DNA of 64,000 nucleotides from Exiguobacterium sp. BMC-KP (GTDB lineage: Bacteria; Bacillota; Bacilli; Exiguobacteriales; Exiguobacteriaceae). Positions 16,975 to 25,161 of this stretch are shown here, in pieces. Location: assembly GCF_001275385.1 (NCBI RefSeq), contig NZ_LGIW01000014.1, positions 186,001 to 250,000 of the forward strand, in the 5' to 3' direction. The notes under the pieces are model-generated. The model saw only the letters and a program-made list of their open reading frames with translations. It made no database searches and was not told the origin of the DNA. Positions within the stretch are counted from its first letter, which is position 1. The number at the start of each line of letters is the position of its first letter. Both the position numbers and the translations under genes were made by a program.

Positions 16975-17406
16975 GTAGTCTTCAATCATTCGAGCGTGAG
17001 AACCTACTAAGTGATCTGGTAAGTCGTCGAGCGGGACGAACTGAAGCTTGATACTTTCATCACTTTGTTTTAATGTGCCAATTGGATGTTCACCGATATA
17101 GGCGAGGGTGACGCTTTGAAAGACGTCTCCGTTCGCTAACGTCGTCACGTATTGCGGACCAGAGTAGACATTGAGTAGCGTCAATTGTTCCACCTCTAAT
17201 CCCGTCTCTTCCGCGAGTTCCCGATGGGCTGTCTCTTCCGGTGATTCCGCCCATTCCATCAATCCTCCAGGCAAACCGAAGCGAGCTTGTGCTTCGTTCC
17301 GTTGCTCTAGCAGAATGTGCTCGTTCTGCACGACGAGGACGACGGAACCGACGAGAATGACTGGATCGTGACCGATTTTTTTGCGTAACTGTTCGACATA
17401 ATTCAT
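16960..17406 (-). CDS. Nudix hydrolase
   Basis: The 148-aa protein has a perfect Nudix box from G48 to L70: G-x5-E54-x7-R62-E63-x2-E66-E67-x-G69, which binds Mg and cleaves nucleoside diphosphates linked to other groups. Its ATG (17406-17404) overlaps the stop of the NO synthase gene by 4 bases (ATGA), so translation is coupled and the two proteins are made together. The substrate cannot be named; a nucleotide-repair or NAD-related role beside an NADPH-using NO synthase is a guess. Confidence 0.9.
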   Translation of the reverse strand: MNYVEQLRKKIGHDPVILVGSVVLVVQNEHILLEQRNEAQARFGLPGGLMEWAESPEETAHRELAEETGLEVEQLTLLNVYSGPQYVTTLANGDVFQSVTLAYIGEHPIGTLKQSDESIKLQFVPLDDLPDHLVGSHARMIEDYKKRR

Positions 17407-18497
17407 TTCAGGGCTCCTTGATGGAACGGACAGCCGGTCACAGGAGCTGTCTGTGTCGATTTGGGGAAGAAGTTCGGTCGTTTGATTTCCGGGTCGTAAT
17501 CTTTATGGAACATATGTGTCGTCGCACCACTCATCGGTGGTACGAGCCATGACCACTCCCCAGTCACATCACGACCGCACGCCGCTTCGTTTTTTTCAAA
17601 ACGAGCGAATTGTTTCGCAGCCGTATGATGATCGACGATCGTGACACCAGCACGCTCGAAAGACTCAAGCACGGCTACGTTCAGCTCGACGAGCGCTCGG
17701 TCTTTCCAAAGCGAACGTTCACGTGACGTGTTCAAACCGAGTTGGGTGGCTACGAGTGGTAAGAGATCGTAACGCTCCGTATCGGCAAGGTTACGAGCAC
17801 CAATCTCTGTTCCCATATACCATCCATTGAACGGGGCGCACGGATAGACGATGCCACCAATTTCAAGCTGCATGTCGGCAATCATCGGTACAGCATACCA
17901 GCGGACTTCGCGACCGCCGAACAAATCATAATCAGGATGCGTGATGCTGACCTCGAGGACAAGCTCGCCAGGAATCGGATGTAGACTGACTTGTCCATCG
18001 AGTTCAATCAACAGGGGCAGAATATCAAACGATGTATGCGCTCCTGTCCAACCAAGTGCTTCGCATTGGCGCGTTAGTTGAATGGAAGCCGGGTCACCAA
18101 TAATGCCATTGTCCGTTTCGTAACCGGCGTAACGAACGAGTTGGTGATTGTAGAGTCGAACCCGTGTCGGGTGGAAAATCGTGATTGTCGAGCGAATTCG
18201 TCCTTCGTTCGTCGCGAACCGGATGTGCTCAAATAACGCGTCGCGGACCGCTTCGACGGTCAACGCCTCCCGCGCGTCAAAGACATGGAGTTGTTCCCAA
18301 AAGAGACGTCCAACACAGCGGTTACTGTTGCGCCAAGCGAGCTTGGCACCGAACGCCAGCTCAGAAGACGTCTGCTCATATGTTCCCGTCTCTTCGATTG
18401 AACGGATAACTTCTTGCTGACGTCCGATCATTTCGGGGTATTGCTCTATATAAGAAGTAAAGAAGCGTTCTGCTTCGGATTGAATGAGTGAGTACAC
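17403..18497 (-). CDS. nos: Nitric oxide synthase oxygenase (bacterial NOS)
   Basis: The 364-aa protein matches the oxygenase-only bacterial NOS length. The haem-ligand Cys61 lies in WRNSNRCVGR. Further NOS marks are GWYMGTEIGARNLAD (substrate and haem pocket), VTIVDHHTAAKQF, and EWSWLVPPMSGATTHMFH (pterin and dimer region). It oxidises arginine to citrulline and NO, taking electrons from cellular flavodoxin-type reductases because no reductase domain is fused. The GTG start at 18497 is preceded by AGAAAGGA on the minus strand; upstream in-frame codons lack a site. In Bacillus, NO protects against oxidative stress and some antibiotics. The Nudix gene is co-translated downstream. Confidence 0.96.
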   Translation of the reverse strand: MYSLIQSEAERFFTSYIEQYPEMIGRQQEVIRSIEETGTYEQTSSELAFGAKLAWRNSNRCVGRLFWEQLHVFDAREALTVEAVRDALFEHIRFATNEGRIRSTITIFHPTRVRLYNHQLVRYAGYETDNGIIGDPASIQLTRQCEALGWTGAHTSFDILPLLIELDGQVSLHPIPGELVLEVSITHPDYDLFGGREVRWYAVPMIADMQLEIGGIVYPCAPFNGWYMGTEIGARNLADTERYDLLPLVATQLGLNTSRERSLWKDRALVELNVAVLESFERAGVTIVDHHTAAKQFARFEKNEAACGRDVTGEWSWLVPPMSGATTHMFHKDYDPEIKRPNFFPKSTQTAPVTGCPFHQGALK

Positions 18498-18545
18498 GAA
18501 TCGAAATCCTTTCTGAAAAACAAGCACAATACAATCTCTGTTCCT

Positions 18546-18575
18546 AGTGTACCCTGCGTGGAACCGAAGCGCCAA
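18546..18575 (-). promoter_or_regulatory. Candidate SigA promoter of nos
   Basis: On the minus strand TTGGCG (18575-18570), 18 bases, TACACT (18551-18546). The predicted transcript starts about 40 bases before the GTG. Confidence 0.5.
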
Positions 18576-18640
18576 ACTTGAATGATGTATAAGGTTGTTA
18601 TAAGTTCAAAAGACTTCCAAAAGTTTAAAGGAGGTACGAA

Positions 18641-18664
18641 ATGGGGGATAGTGTAGAGAATTAG
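18641..18664 (+). other. Seven-codon leader ORF before the YihY/BrkB gene
   Basis: An AAAGGAGGT site (18627-18635) stands 5 bases before ATG at 18641, but the frame encodes only MGDSVEN before TAG. The next gene starts 20 bases later with its own weaker GTGAGGA. This could be a leader peptide or translation enhancer; no regulatory residue pattern is visible. Confidence 0.3.
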
Positions 18665-18684
18665 TTGAAAGTGAGGAAATATGT

Positions 18685-19542
18685 ATGTCTTTAATCAAAC
18701 CTGTATTTGCCCGTTTTTTTGGCGAAGCCTTTTTCGATAAATCGGCTCAGCTCGCCTACTATCTGATGTTGTCCTTATTCCCGTTCTTATTATTTGTTGT
18801 CGGAATCGTCTCGTTCTTACCGTTTACGTCGGATAACGTACTTGATTTGATTCGACCGTTTGCTCCGGCAGAAACGTACGATTTGATTCAGCGAAATGTC
18901 GTTGGGATTTTTGATCAAGGTGGCTTTAAACTTGCCTCGATCAGTTTCCTCGCAGCCTTTTGGCTCGCTTCAATGTCGGTCCAGTCACTTGTCCGCTCGC
19001 TGAATGATGCGCTTGAAGTGACACGAAAAGCACCATTTTGGCGCGGGCTCTTACAAGACTTCGCCTTTACGATCGGGATGATGATCATTCTTCCGATATC
19101 GTTGATCGTTCCGATTTCAGAGAAACTAACACGACGTTTCATCAACCATTTTGCGATCGTCGCTGATTTCGTGACGAACTACTCTTGGATTTGGTTCTTA
19201 TTCCGCTGGGGACTCGGCACATTGTTCTTACTTGTCTTTTTCATCTTATTGTATCGGATCTTACCGAGTGTCCATCTGACGGTTCGTCAGGTACTCCCTG
19301 GTGCAATCTTTGCAACGATTGCCTGGCAAGTCGTTTCGGAATTTTTCTCTTACTATGCTGAGTTCGGTAGTTACGATCGTCTTTACGGTCAGCTTGCCGG
19401 CATCATCGTCTTAATGACGTGGTTCTATTTATCTGCCGTCGTCTTGATGTTAGGGGGACTGATGAATGCAGAACGCATGCGTCAGAAAAAAGAAGCAAAA
19501 ATCATGAAGCCGCAAAAAATCAAAGAAGAAAGCGTGCGTTAA
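18685..19542 (+). CDS. YihY/virulence factor BrkB family membrane protein
   Basis: The 285-aa protein has six predicted spans and the family marks AYYLMLSLFPFLLFVVG near the N-terminus and YYAEFGSYDRLYGQLAGIIVLMTWFYLSAVVLMLGG near the C-terminus. Such proteins were once called ribonuclease BN; that activity is now credited to another protein, and their own job is unknown. The start at 18685 follows GTGAGGA (18671-18677). The C-terminus is a basic cytoplasmic tail. Transcribed alone, with a 7-codon leader ORF before it. Confidence 0.88.
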   Translation: MSLIKPVFARFFGEAFFDKSAQLAYYLMLSLFPFLLFVVGIVSFLPFTSDNVLDLIRPFAPAETYDLIQRNVVGIFDQGGFKLASISFLAAFWLASMSVQSLVRSLNDALEVTRKAPFWRGLLQDFAFTIGMMIILPISLIVPISEKLTRRFINHFAIVADFVTNYSWIWFLFRWGLGTLFLLVFFILLYRILPSVHLTVRQVLPGAIFATIAWQVVSEFFSYYAEFGSYDRLYGQLAGIIVLMTWFYLSAVVLMLGGLMNAERMRQKKEAKIMKPQKIKEESVR

Positions 19543-19557
19543 TCATCAAGCACGCAC

Positions 19558-19591
19558 AAAAGCAGCTGACACATGTCGTCAGCTGCTTTTT
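19558..19591. terminator. Bidirectional terminator between yihY-like and tauE-like genes
   Basis: AAAAGCAGCTGAC (19558-19570) pairs with GTCAGCTGCTTTT (19578-19590). Confidence 0.85.
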
Positions 19592-19594
19592 CGT

Positions 19595-20443
19595 TTAGGT
19601 AGTTTTAAGAATCCGGTATCCAAAGACGCTCAACAGACTGAGTGTGAACAAAGCGAGTAATACGAGTGACAGATAAGGAAGGCCGAACACTTTGACGATG
19701 ACGCTCAAGGCAACGACACCATAAAAGATACCTAACGCTTTTTGGACGAACGGCTCATTAAAGCGATTCAAGAGTGCAGCACCGAGTGGTGAGCCGATGA
19801 ACGCACCGACGATCAGGGCAAGACCAAGCGATAACGGGGCACTGGTTCCGGAAGCGACATAACTTGTTACGCCTCCTAGAACGATAAGGGTTGCAGAGGC
19901 AATACTCGTTCCGATTGCTTGTTTGAGCGGGAAGCGAACCCAACCAATCAAGAGGGGGGTTAATAAGAATCCACCGCTGACACCCATCAATGAGGAGAGA
20001 ATTCCGGCAGCGAGACCGGTGACGGCGAGCTTCATGACGGAAGCATCATGAACCGGAAAAGACGGACGTTCTTTTGAACGGGGGCGTAGAAATTGAATCG
20101 AAAATCCAAGCAGTAAGACGATATAAAGACTCGACAAGACGATGTCAGTAACAGCATGACGCTCGAGCCAAAAGACGACTGGTGTGATTAACGCTGAACC
20201 GATGATTCCAGATAGACCGATGATCCCAGCATCGCGAAAACGGAATGTTTTTAAGCGGAGATGCGAGAGTGTACCGGTTATAGTCGAACCGAGTGTCAGT
20301 AACAGACTGAGAACGATTGCGGTACTCGCTTCATAGCCGAGAATTAATAACAGGGGGGTGAGAATGATACCACCACCGATTCCGAAAAAGCCGGAGAGAA
20401 TGCCGATGATAGCACCCAACAACATAAATAAGATATAAATCAT
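19595..20443 (-). CDS. TauE/SafE-family sulfite or organosulfonate exporter
   Basis: The 282-aa protein has eight predicted spans in two halves, each opened by a glycine-rich motif (FGIGGGIILTPLLL near 21-34; SLMGVSGGFLLTPLL near 155-169), the pattern of the TauE/SafE family. These proteins move sulfite, sulfonates or related anions across the membrane. The gene is divergent from a LysR-type regulator, the classic arrangement of regulator and target, and lies 1.9 kb from the persulfide operon that carries a second TauE gene. It is intact, in contrast to that second copy. Confidence 0.88.
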   Translation of the reverse strand: MIYILFMLLGAIIGILSGFFGIGGGIILTPLLLILGYEASTAIVLSLLLTLGSTITGTLSHLRLKTFRFRDAGIIGLSGIIGSALITPVVFWLERHAVTDIVLSSLYIVLLLGFSIQFLRPRSKERPSFPVHDASVMKLAVTGLAAGILSSLMGVSGGFLLTPLLIGWVRFPLKQAIGTSIASATLIVLGGVTSYVASGTSAPLSLGLALIVGAFIGSPLGAALLNRFNEPFVQKALGIFYGVVALSVIVKVFGLPYLSLVLLALFTLSLLSVFGYRILKTT

Positions 20444-20469
20444 GAAGTTATCCTTCTTTCTAATACGTG

Positions 20470-20482
20470 ATACTTCAAGTAT
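20470..20482. promoter_or_regulatory. LysR-type palindromic operator between tauE-like and lysR genes
   Basis: ATACTTCAAGTAT is a perfect 13-base palindrome in the 116-base divergent gap. It contains the T-N11-A form usual for LysR-type regulators. The rest of the gap is AT-rich, with no other clear element. Confidence 0.5.
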
Positions 20483-20559
20483 GAAAGAGGAATCTTTGAT
20501 TATAAAAATGAATTATTTAAATATAAATGATTATGAAATGTAATGGGGAGGGAGAATAC

Positions 20560-21408
20560 ATGAAATTAACGGAACTGAGAACATTCGTTACACTTGTCGA
20601 GACACGTCATTTTACGAAAACAGCGGAGCAGTTATTTCTGTCGCAACCGACGATCAGTGTTCACGTGAAACGACTCGAAGAAGATGTCGGACATTCGTTA
20701 TTAATACGTGATTCCTTCGCAATAGGGGTAGAGGTATCGGAAATGGGGTGGATCGTTTATCGGCATGCAAAAGAAATTCTATTCCAACTCGAACAGATGC
20801 AGTCGCAGTTAGATGAATCGGAAGGGGTCTTCCAAGGTACGCTACGAATCGGAGCAACACATACGATCCACGAGATAATGCTTGATGATATGATCCATCT
20901 GTTTTCGCGCGCTCACCCTAAAGTCTCACTGGACATCCAATTGATGAATCATGATCAAGTGGCAGCAGCTTTACGACATCGTGAGATTGATCTCGGTATG
21001 ATTGAAGGTGAACTGATACTTGATGGAATAAGACAAATCATCTTTGCGAAAGATCAACTGCATATCATTGGAGCGACACATCTTGCACTCGAAGATGCGA
21101 CGTGGATCGTCCGCGAAGAAGGGTCCGCTTCTCGCTATGCACTTCATCGTTGGCTTGATGCGTCGTCGATCGTTCCCGCTCGAACGATTACAGTAGATGC
21201 GAATTATTTAGCGCGACAACTTGTTTTAAATGGGAGTGGTATTGCAGCGCTGTCAGAACGACTTGTCACGTCCTTCCCGTCTGAAGCCTTTACGCTTCAT
21301 GCGAAAGAAATCTCCAACCGGACGTTTCGCTATGTGTTACCAGAGAAGATGCCAACTCGACTAGCAGAGCGTTGGATCGATTTTTTAGAAGCGAATTGGA
21401 AAGGCTGA
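20560..21408 (+). CDS. LysR-family transcriptional regulator (CysL-like)
   Basis: The 282-aa protein has an N-terminal winged helix-turn-helix (MKLTELRTFVTLVETRHFTK ... SQPTISVHVKRLEEDVG, residues 1-51) and a periplasmic-binding-protein-like effector domain (about 90-280). The ATG at 20560 follows GGGGAGGGA. It is divergent from a TauE-type exporter and most likely controls it through the palindrome at 20470-20482. CysL of B. subtilis, which regulates sulfite metabolism, is the nearest match I can name, but the ligand is an inference from the neighbour. Confidence 0.85.
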   Translation: MKLTELRTFVTLVETRHFTKTAEQLFLSQPTISVHVKRLEEDVGHSLLIRDSFAIGVEVSEMGWIVYRHAKEILFQLEQMQSQLDESEGVFQGTLRIGATHTIHEIMLDDMIHLFSRAHPKVSLDIQLMNHDQVAAALRHREIDLGMIEGELILDGIRQIIFAKDQLHIIGATHLALEDATWIVREEGSASRYALHRWLDASSIVPARTITVDANYLARQLVLNGSGIAALSERLVTSFPSEAFTLHAKEISNRTFRYVLPEKMPTRLAERWIDFLEANWKG

Positions 21409-21412
21409 CTAC

Positions 21413-21463
21413 AAAAAGATTTCCGGACTCACCGAACAGAGTGATGAATCCAGAAATCTTTTT
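21413..21463 (+). terminator. Terminator after the lysR gene
   Basis: AAAAAGATTTC-C-GGA (from 21413) pairs with TCC-A-GAAATCTTTTT (to 21463) across a 23-base loop; the stem has one mismatch. Confidence 0.7.
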
Positions 21464-21465
21464 CG

Positions 21466-21494
21466 TTGACTTATACCCCTATAGGTATTATTGT
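21466..21494 (+). promoter_or_regulatory. Promoter of the persulfide operon with first CstR-type dyad
   Basis: TTGACT (21466-21471), 17 bases, TATTGT (21489-21494). The spacer is filled by ATACC-CCTATA-GGTAT (21473-21488), a G/C-tract dyad of the CsoR/CstR operator kind. A repressor bound here would block RNA polymerase. Confidence 0.65.
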
Positions 21495-21553
21495 ATGAAA
21501 TGTACCAACGAGGTATGACGCATGTCACATTAAAAAAAAGAGATGGACTTCAT

Positions 21554-21817
21554 ATGGAAAACGGTTATGAAGATCGCATCATTCATCGGATGAATCGGAT
21601 TGAAGGACAGATCCACGGTATCGTTCGAATGATGAAAGAAGAGGCGTCCTGTAAGGATGTCGTGACACAACTGAGTGCGACACGTAGTGCAATCGATCGT
21701 GTCATTGGTCTCGTCGTCAGTGAGAACTTGATTGACTGTGTTCGTCAGGATGATGCGACGGAAAATCATGAACAAGCCGTTGCAGAGGCTGTTCAACTCT
21801 TAATGAAAAGTAGATAA
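21554..21817 (+). CDS. cstR: CstR-like persulfide-sensing repressor (CsoR family)
   Basis: The 87-aa all-helical protein starts MENGYEDRIIHRMNRIEGQ; this start matches the length of CstR, although the ATG at 21554 has only a weak GAGATGG site. Further in-frame starts lie upstream, at 21515 and 21491. Two Cys are conserved, C33 in SCKDV and C62 in LIDCV. The position taken by the copper-ligand His in CsoR is Asn58 here, so the protein should sense sulfane sulfur by linking its two Cys, not copper. It heads an operon of persulfide enzymes, and dyads lie on both sides of the gene. Confidence 0.85.
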   Translation: MENGYEDRIIHRMNRIEGQIHGIVRMMKEEASCKDVVTQLSATRSAIDRVIGLVVSENLIDCVRQDDATENHEQAVAEAVQLLMKSR

Positions 21818-21838
21818 AAAATTTTTTACGAATTAATA

Positions 21839-21852
21839 TACCCATTAGGGTA
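21839..21852 (+). promoter_or_regulatory. Second CstR-type dyad
   Basis: TACCC-ATTA-GGGTA is a perfect dyad in the gap between cstR and the DsrE-like gene, just before the AGGAGG-like site. It suggests a second, internal control point of the operon. Confidence 0.6.
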
Positions 21853-21874
21853 AAAACTTGGAGGAATTACGTTC

Positions 21875-22354
21875 ATGTCAGATACGAAAAAAACAACCAT
21901 CGTTTTATTTAGTGGAGAGTACGACAAAGTCATGGCAGCTTATATCATTGCCAACGGTGCAGCCGCATACGATCACGAAGTCACGATTTTTCATACCTTC
22001 TGGGGTTTGAATGCGATGCGTAAAGATGAACCAATCCAGTCGGATAAAACATTCCTTGAGAAGATGTTCGGTAAGTTCATGCCACGCGGTGCCGATAAGA
22101 TGCCACTCTCGAAAATGAACTTCGGTGGTGCCGGTCAAAAAATGATTAAAAACGTCATGAAGAAACACAATGCGATGCCACTTCCGGACTTGATTGAATT
22201 AGCAAAAGAGCAGGACGTCAAACTCGTCGCCTGTACGATGACGATGGATCTGCTCGGCTTAAAACAGGAAGAATTGCACGACGGCATTGAGTACGCAGGA
22301 GTTGCCGCCTACCTCGCCGATGCGGAGAACGGAAACGTCAATCTATTCATCTAA
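21875..22354 (+). CDS. DsrE/DsrF-like sulfur relay protein
   Basis: The 159-aa protein has the DsrE fold pattern: an N-terminal TIVLFSGEYDKVMAAYIIANGAA strand-helix, a long insertion rich in Met, Lys and Gly (residues about 60-100) typical of the DsrE2 branch, and VKLVACTMTMDLLGL with C120, the likely persulfide-carrying Cys. Such proteins pass sulfane sulfur between TusA and rhodaneses. Second gene of the persulfide operon, behind a GGAGGAAT site and the second dyad. Confidence 0.85.
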   Translation: MSDTKKTTIVLFSGEYDKVMAAYIIANGAAAYDHEVTIFHTFWGLNAMRKDEPIQSDKTFLEKMFGKFMPRGADKMPLSKMNFGGAGQKMIKNVMKKHNAMPLPDLIELAKEQDVKLVACTMTMDLLGLKQEELHDGIEYAGVAAYLADAENGNVNLFI

Positions 22355-22376
22355 TGATCTGAAGGAGGAATGACGC

Positions 22377-22736
22377 ATGGATGTACTATCGATTATCTTG
22401 TTGCTCATCGTCGGCTATCTCGCTTATAAGATGTTTGCACCAACGAAAGGTGTCAAGCAAGTATCGACAACGGAACTGAAACCGTTGTTAAACGACCGCA
22501 AGCGATTTTATCTCGATGTTCGGACACCAGCAGAATTCAAGGGCAATCACATCAAAGGATTTAAGAATATTCCATTACAAACGTTAAACAGTCAACTGAA
22601 TCAAATCCCGAAAGACAAAGAAGTGCTCGTCATCTGTCAAAGCGGAATGCGAAGCAAACAAGCCGTCAAAGTATTAAAAAAAGCCGGTTATCCGAATGTC
22701 ACGGAAGTCCGTGGCGGAATGAATGCCTGGCGTTGA
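22377..22736 (+). CDS. Membrane-anchored rhodanese
   Basis: The 119-aa protein has one N-terminal membrane span (residues 3-20) and then a single rhodanese domain with CQSGMRSKQ, active Cys87 in the CxxGxR loop. It would transfer sulfane sulfur at the inner face of the membrane. Starts after GAAGGAGGA, 22 bases after the DsrE-like gene. One of four rhodanese domains in this operon. Confidence 0.9.
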   Translation: MDVLSIILLLIVGYLAYKMFAPTKGVKQVSTTELKPLLNDRKRFYLDVRTPAEFKGNHIKGFKNIPLQTLNSQLNQIPKDKEVLVICQSGMRSKQAVKVLKKAGYPNVTEVRGGMNAWR

Positions 22737-22761
22737 ATCGAATGAAGAGGAGGAAATGAAT

Positions 22762-23058
22762 ATGAAACGCATGACAGCAACAGAAGTACAGGAAAAAATC
22801 GAACGTGGTGAACAACTGAACGTCATTGATGTCCGAGAAGTCGATGAAGTCAAAGAAGGAATGATTCCGGGAGCGATCCATATTCCACTCGGATTGATTG
22901 AATTCAAGATGAACGAACTCGACAAGAAAAAAGAGTATGTCATGGTATGTCGTTCTGGTGCACGGAGTGGTCGCGCAACAACATATCTCGAAGGACAAGG
23001 ATATGACGTGACGAACATGGATGGCGGCATGATGTCGTACGAAGGCGAAACGAAATAA
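22762..23058 (+). CDS. Single-domain rhodanese
   Basis: The 98-aa cytoplasmic rhodanese has the active loop CRSGARSGR with Cys63 and the usual VIDVRE and PGAIHIPLG blocks. The ATG at 22762 is 8 bases after AGAGGAGGA; the ATG at 22756 is too close to that site. It follows the membrane-bound rhodanese by 25 bases. It may shuttle sulfur from that protein to the TusA-like proteins. Confidence 0.9.
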   Translation: MKRMTATEVQEKIERGEQLNVIDVREVDEVKEGMIPGAIHIPLGLIEFKMNELDKKKEYVMVCRSGARSGRATTYLEGQGYDVTNMDGGMMSYEGETK

Positions 23059-23090
23059 ATAATACCCCACACCGTAAAGGAGCGAATTGT

Positions 23091-23666
23091 ATGACTATGA
23101 TTAAATCAGATATCGTATTGGACGCTAAAGGTCTCGCTTGTCCCATGCCAATCGTTCGGACGAAAAAAACGATCAAGACGTTAGAACCGGGACAAGTCAT
23201 TGAAGTCCAGGCGACAGATAAAGGTTCGACTGCAGATCTTCGTGCTTGGGCGAACAGTACCGGTAATCATTACCTCGGTACGATTGAAGAAGGCGAAGTA
23301 CTCCGTCATTACGTTCGGAAATCGACGGGCGATGTCACGGAACCTGCAGCATTCAACCAAACCGTCGATAACGCAAAAGTTGAAGCAGCACGTCAGGACG
23401 ACTCAATCACGGTACTCGATGTTCGGGAACAAGCAGAATATGCCTTCGCTCACGTACCGGGAGCGATCAATATTCCGTTAGGCGAGCTGGAAGCACGACA
23501 CACGGAACTGGATTCGAATCAGACGATTTATGTCATTTGCCGGACAGGCAGTCGAAGTGATATGGCATGCCGACAGCTCAGTGACAAGGGCTACACGGTC
23601 CACAATGTCTTACCGGGTATGCAGGAATGGGCATTTGAGACAACAACACTCGTTTCAGCGAAATAA
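23091..23666 (+). CDS. TusA-rhodanese fusion sulfurtransferase (CstA-like)
   Basis: The 191-aa protein joins a TusA domain (1-76, persulfide Cys17 in GLACPMP) to a rhodanese domain (about 95-185, active Cys150 in CRTGSRSD). This resembles CstA of Staphylococcus, a multidomain sulfurtransferase of the cst operon that relays persulfide between its own Cys sites. It starts after AAAGGAGCG. A free TusA with a nearly identical N-terminus is encoded two genes later. Confidence 0.9.
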   Translation: MTMIKSDIVLDAKGLACPMPIVRTKKTIKTLEPGQVIEVQATDKGSTADLRAWANSTGNHYLGTIEEGEVLRHYVRKSTGDVTEPAAFNQTVDNAKVEAARQDDSITVLDVREQAEYAFAHVPGAINIPLGELEARHTELDSNQTIYVICRTGSRSDMACRQLSDKGYTVHNVLPGMQEWAFETTTLVSAK

Positions 23667-23701
23667 TTCAACAGCGTAAAGCAGAGGAGGAACTAGTAGA
23701 T

Positions 23702-24838
23702 ATGGCACAAGCAATGACAGCCGCACAAGTTACGAAGAAAATCATTGGACGTGAGTCTCTGTTCATCTTAGATGTACGGAATGAAGATGCGTTTCAAGAT
23801 TGGAAGATTGAAGGAGAGAACTTCAAGTACCTCAACATTCCGTATTTTGAATTGTTGGATGGTGTTGAGGAGATTCTCGATCAGCTTCCGACGGATCAGG
23901 ATGTCCTCGTCGTTTGCGCAAAAGAAGGTTCATCGATTTTCGTCGCCGATATGCTGGAAGAAGCAGGGCGAGACGTATCGTATTTCTCAGGCGGCATGAA
24001 AGCATGGAGTGAACATCTAGAACCAATTTCACTCGGAACGTTGAACGATACGGGAGCTGATCAAGGGGAAGTCATCCAGTTTGTCCGAATCGGTAAAGGA
24101 TGTCTCTCGTATATGGTCATCTCAGAAGGAGAGGCTGTTCTTATCGATGCGACACGAATGACGGATGTTTATCTGGATTATGCAGCGTCACGTAACATTA
24201 CGATTAAGCATGTGTTTGATACACATCTTCATGCGGATCATATTTCTGGAGGACGCGACATCGCAGAAAAAACAGGGGCGACGTATTGGTTGCCACCTAA
24301 AGATGCAACAGATGTCACATTCGAGTATGCACCACTTGAAGACGGCAGTATGGTACAAGTCGGGGATACGGCGATTGAAGTACGCGCGCTTTATTCCCCG
24401 GGACATACGATTGGATCAACGTCATTCATCGTCGATCAGCGCTATTTGTTGACGGGTGATATCTTGTTCATCGATTCGATTGGTCGTCCGGATTTAGCCG
24501 GTCTCGCAGAAGACTGGGTCGGCGACTTACGCGATTCACTCTACAACACATATCGTGATCTTTCACCGGAATTGATTGTTCTGCCAGCACACTTCATGAT
24601 CATTGAAGAATTGAACACGGACGGTAGTGTAGCGGAGAAATTAAGCATCTTACTTGCGAACAATCATGGTCTCAACATCGACGATGAAACTGAATTCCGG
24701 AAGATGGTCACAGAGAACCTGCCACCACAACCGAACGCGTACCAAGACATCCGTGAAACGAACATGGGAAAACAGACACCCGATCTCGAGACACAACGGG
24801 AAATGGAAGTCGGTCCGAACCGCTGTGCGGTGCGCTAA
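23702..24838 (+). CDS. Rhodanese-persulfide dioxygenase fusion (CstB-like)
   Basis: The 378-aa protein has an N-terminal rhodanese domain (1-105, Cys72 in VVCAKEGSS) and a C-terminal metallo-beta-lactamase fold (about 120-340) with H175-x-H177-x-D179-H180, the metal site of non-haem iron persulfide dioxygenases. The reaction oxidises low-molecular-weight persulfides to sulfite or, with the rhodanese, to thiosulfate. In S. aureus CstB the dioxygenase comes first; here the order is reversed, a form I recall in other Bacillales. The enzyme is the main detoxifying step of the operon and its product would call for a sulfite exporter. Confidence 0.92.
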   Translation: MAQAMTAAQVTKKIIGRESLFILDVRNEDAFQDWKIEGENFKYLNIPYFELLDGVEEILDQLPTDQDVLVVCAKEGSSIFVADMLEEAGRDVSYFSGGMKAWSEHLEPISLGTLNDTGADQGEVIQFVRIGKGCLSYMVISEGEAVLIDATRMTDVYLDYAASRNITIKHVFDTHLHADHISGGRDIAEKTGATYWLPPKDATDVTFEYAPLEDGSMVQVGDTAIEVRALYSPGHTIGSTSFIVDQRYLLTGDILFIDSIGRPDLAGLAEDWVGDLRDSLYNTYRDLSPELIVLPAHFMIIEELNTDGSVAEKLSILLANNHGLNIDDETEFRKMVTENLPPQPNAYQDIRETNMGKQTPDLETQREMEVGPNRCAVR

Positions 24839-24882
24839 ACCGATTCATATCTAACATCAAAATCATTCAGGAGGAATACAAC

Positions 24883-25110
24883 ATGAAATCAGAACTCGTA
24901 CTCGACGCAAAAGGACTTGCATGTCCGATGCCAATCGTGAAAACAAAAAAAGCCATCGCGGAACTCGAATCAGGTCAAATCCTTGAAGTCCATGCAACGG
25001 ATAAAGGGGCAAAAAACGATCTTCAGGCTTGGGCGACATCGGGTGGTCATGAACTCCTCAAACATGAAGAAGAAGCAAGCGTCCTAAAATTCTGGATTCA
25101 AAAAGGTTAA
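24883..25110 (+). CDS. TusA-family sulfur carrier
   Basis: The 75-aa protein is a single TusA domain with the persulfide Cys14 in GLACPMP and the closing DKGAKNDLQAWATSGGHEL block. It closely resembles residues 1-76 of the TusA-rhodanese fusion, so a duplication is likely. It is the last gene before a hairpin-T structure at 25116. Confidence 0.92.
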   Translation: MKSELVLDAKGLACPMPIVKTKKAIAELESGQILEVHATDKGAKNDLQAWATSGGHELLKHEEEASVLKFWIQKG

Positions 25111-25115
25111 TTTTG

Positions 25116-25146
25116 AAAAGAGAGCTGATTGACGGCTCTCTTTTTT
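25116..25146 (+). terminator. Internal terminator between tusA and the second tauE
   Basis: AAAAGAGAGC (25116-25125) pairs with GCTCTCTTTT (25135-25144), then T. It lies only 16 bases before the tauE start, so the exporter is probably expressed at a lower level by read-through. Confidence 0.72.
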
Positions 25147-25161
25147 AAGGGGTGATAAACG

